This document shows positions 40,337 through 41,217 of a DNA stretch of 41,217 bases, piece by piece. The stretch comes from a virus: positions 1-41,217 of IMG/VR virus record IMGVR_UViG_3300011116_001286; one strand, given 5' to 3'. The notes beneath the pieces were generated by a model that worked only from the letters and a program-made list of their open reading frames with translations, searched no databases and was not told the DNA's origin. Position 1 is the stretch's first letter; every line of letters begins with the position of its first letter. A program made the translations under genes and the position numbers.

Positions 40337-41217
40337 GATCCCTGCAGTATCTGCCTCACCATTTTCCTAACGGCGAGATCGTAGGACTCCTGCATTCCCC
40401 CGGACGTCCACCTCGTGAAGTTGGTTATCGCTGGTATCCTGTCATCTCCGATTCCGCAAGCATCAAGCTGGGGAAGGAATAACCTGACATCCTGCACGAC
40501 CCTGCGAAGTATCGGAAGCATAGCAGCAATTCCCTGGGGATTATCGACTGTCTGCCTGTAGGATCCGCTCTGCAAGCTAATCCTTATCTTGGAGATCGCA
40601 CGCGGGTTGTTGTAGTCGAGGAGATTATCACCTTCGGTAAATACCTCAACCCTGTCATCAGACGTATAGATGAAGTGCCTCCAGCCGCCGCCTTTCCTCT
40701 GGATTCCCCTAGAGTAACGACCAACCGATCCCGTGTACTCTGGGCTAGGGAGGTAGAACTTATCCTCTTCGCTTGAATTAACGCCGTTAGGAGATCTGTT
40801 GTCGATGTAGTCATCTTTGTAGCAGCTAAATACCAGCCTATCAGGCTCATGGCAGCACGGCTTGTCTCCCAGGGTAACTTCTAGAGAGTCTGCGTTCGGT
40901 GTGTCGTCATCGGCAGGTGTATCTTTCTCGTCGCCGCCTTCGTCAGGCGGTTTGTCGGGACTAGGTGGAGTATCAGGTCCTACTTTTGGTTCTTCTCCGG
41001 GAGGAAGATCTGTTTCACCAGGATGTCCCTTCAGGTAATACCACAGCTCTTCGAATGTGTATCTTAGTAGATTAAGATGCTTGTTATCTATTCCTTCTGG
41101 CTTGGACCCAGACCAGGATCCGTCTGACCAGATCACAAGATCCTTGTAATCGTAGTCTCTACTGTGACCCAGCTCTTTCTTCTGGTCGAACGTGTCACTG
41201 ACAACCTTAAAATAAAC
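40324..41217 (-). CDS. Structural-type phage protein, 5' end outside window
   Basis: The frame is open to the right edge (the first visible residues are VYFKVVSDTFDQKKELGHSR), so the N-terminus is missing; about 297 residues remain. A Pro/Asp/Glu-rich linker (near GETDLPPGEEPKVGPDTPPS) sits between two folded parts. A cysteine/His pair (KPCCHEPDRLVFSCY) and a C-terminal helical region (ITNFTRWTSGGMQESYDLAV) follow. The family is not identified; a virion or host-targeting protein is possible. It converges with the metallopeptidase gene. Confidence 0.5.
   Translation of the reverse strand, partial: VYFKVVSDTFDQKKELGHSRDYDYKDLVIWSDGSWSGSKPEGIDNKHLNLLRYTFEELWYYLKGHPGETDLPPGEEPKVGPDTPPSPDKPPDEGGDEKDTPADDDTPNADSLEVTLGDKPCCHEPDRLVFSCYKDDYIDNRSPNGVNSSEEDKFYLPSPEYTGSVGRYSRGIQRKGGGWRHFIYTSDDRVEVFTEGDNLLDYNNPRAISKIRISLQSGSYRQTVDNPQGIAAMLPILRRVVQDVRLFLPQLDACGIGDDRIPAITNFTRWTSGGMQESYDLAVRKMVRQILQGSYRS

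Noticed and set aside
1-41217. tRNA genes, CRISPR arrays, insertion sequences, attachment sites
   Set aside because: None was seen by reading. A tRNAscan run would be needed to exclude tRNAs with certainty.

Overview
This window looks like a segment of a large, T4-like contractile-tailed bacteriophage genome, of the kind common in marine viromes. The evidence is a baseplate block (gp6-like, gp25-like and gp5-like proteins), a gp55-like late sigma factor, a PIN-PhoH ATPase, two long Gly/Ser/Thr-rich tail-fibre-type proteins, and several small phage-only families. The host cannot be read from the sequence. Almost all genes lie on the minus strand in tight, translationally coupled operons with ATGA, TAATG or GTGA overlaps. 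No intergenic stretch exceeds 300 bases. I see no tRNA, rRNA, CRISPR array, insertion sequence or integrase.

Layout. (a) 1-4313, minus: baseplate wedge gp6-like protein (cut by the left edge), gp25-like, gp5-like OB-fold spike, a coiled-coil protein, the late sigma factor and a one-pass membrane protein. (b) 4313-28357, about 24 kb: a glycan-biosynthesis island. It holds about a dozen glycosyltransferases or glycosyltransferase-like proteins, both GT-B/GT4 and GT-A/GT2. It also encodes a UDP-sugar epimerase, a UDP-glucose dehydrogenase-type enzyme, a UDP-galactopyranose mutase (the only plus-strand gene of the island), a UDP-GlcNAc 4,6-dehydratase-type enzyme and a DegT aminotransferase. A GNAT and a hexapeptide acyltransferase, a formyltransferase-like protein, an ATP-grasp ligase, a HAD phosphatase, a deacetylase-like protein and a methyltransferase complete the pathway genes. 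A Cas4-like iron-sulfur nuclease sits inside the island. (c) 28395-33361, minus: a strong intrinsic terminator, then two paralogous tail-fibre-type genes with repeated modules and a small structural protein. (d) 33376-37526: PIN-PhoH; a divergent Cys-rich sigma-region-4-like protein with its own terminator; an Hc1/histone H1-like protein; three small phage proteins; and a strongly diverged chaperonin (GroEL)-like protein. (e) 37610-41217: a basic phage protein, an uncharacterised family protein, a newly called 59-residue two-pass membrane protein, a UV-damage endonuclease, a small zinc metallopeptidase and a right-edge partial protein.

How the genes may work together. The island could supply an amino-deoxy sugar (dehydratase, aminotransferase, N-acyl/N-formyl transfer), uronate and Galf donors, and the transferases to assemble an oligosaccharide. 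No Wzx flippase, Wzy polymerase or oligosaccharyltransferase is visible, so I infer a glycan built in the cytoplasm on a phage acceptor. The Ser/Thr/Gly/Asn-rich fibre proteins directly upstream are natural candidates; remodelling of host surface glycans is the main alternative. The most unusual single protein is the chaperonin-like protein at 36207-37526. It keeps a recognisable apical-domain core but appears to have lost the ATP-binding signature.
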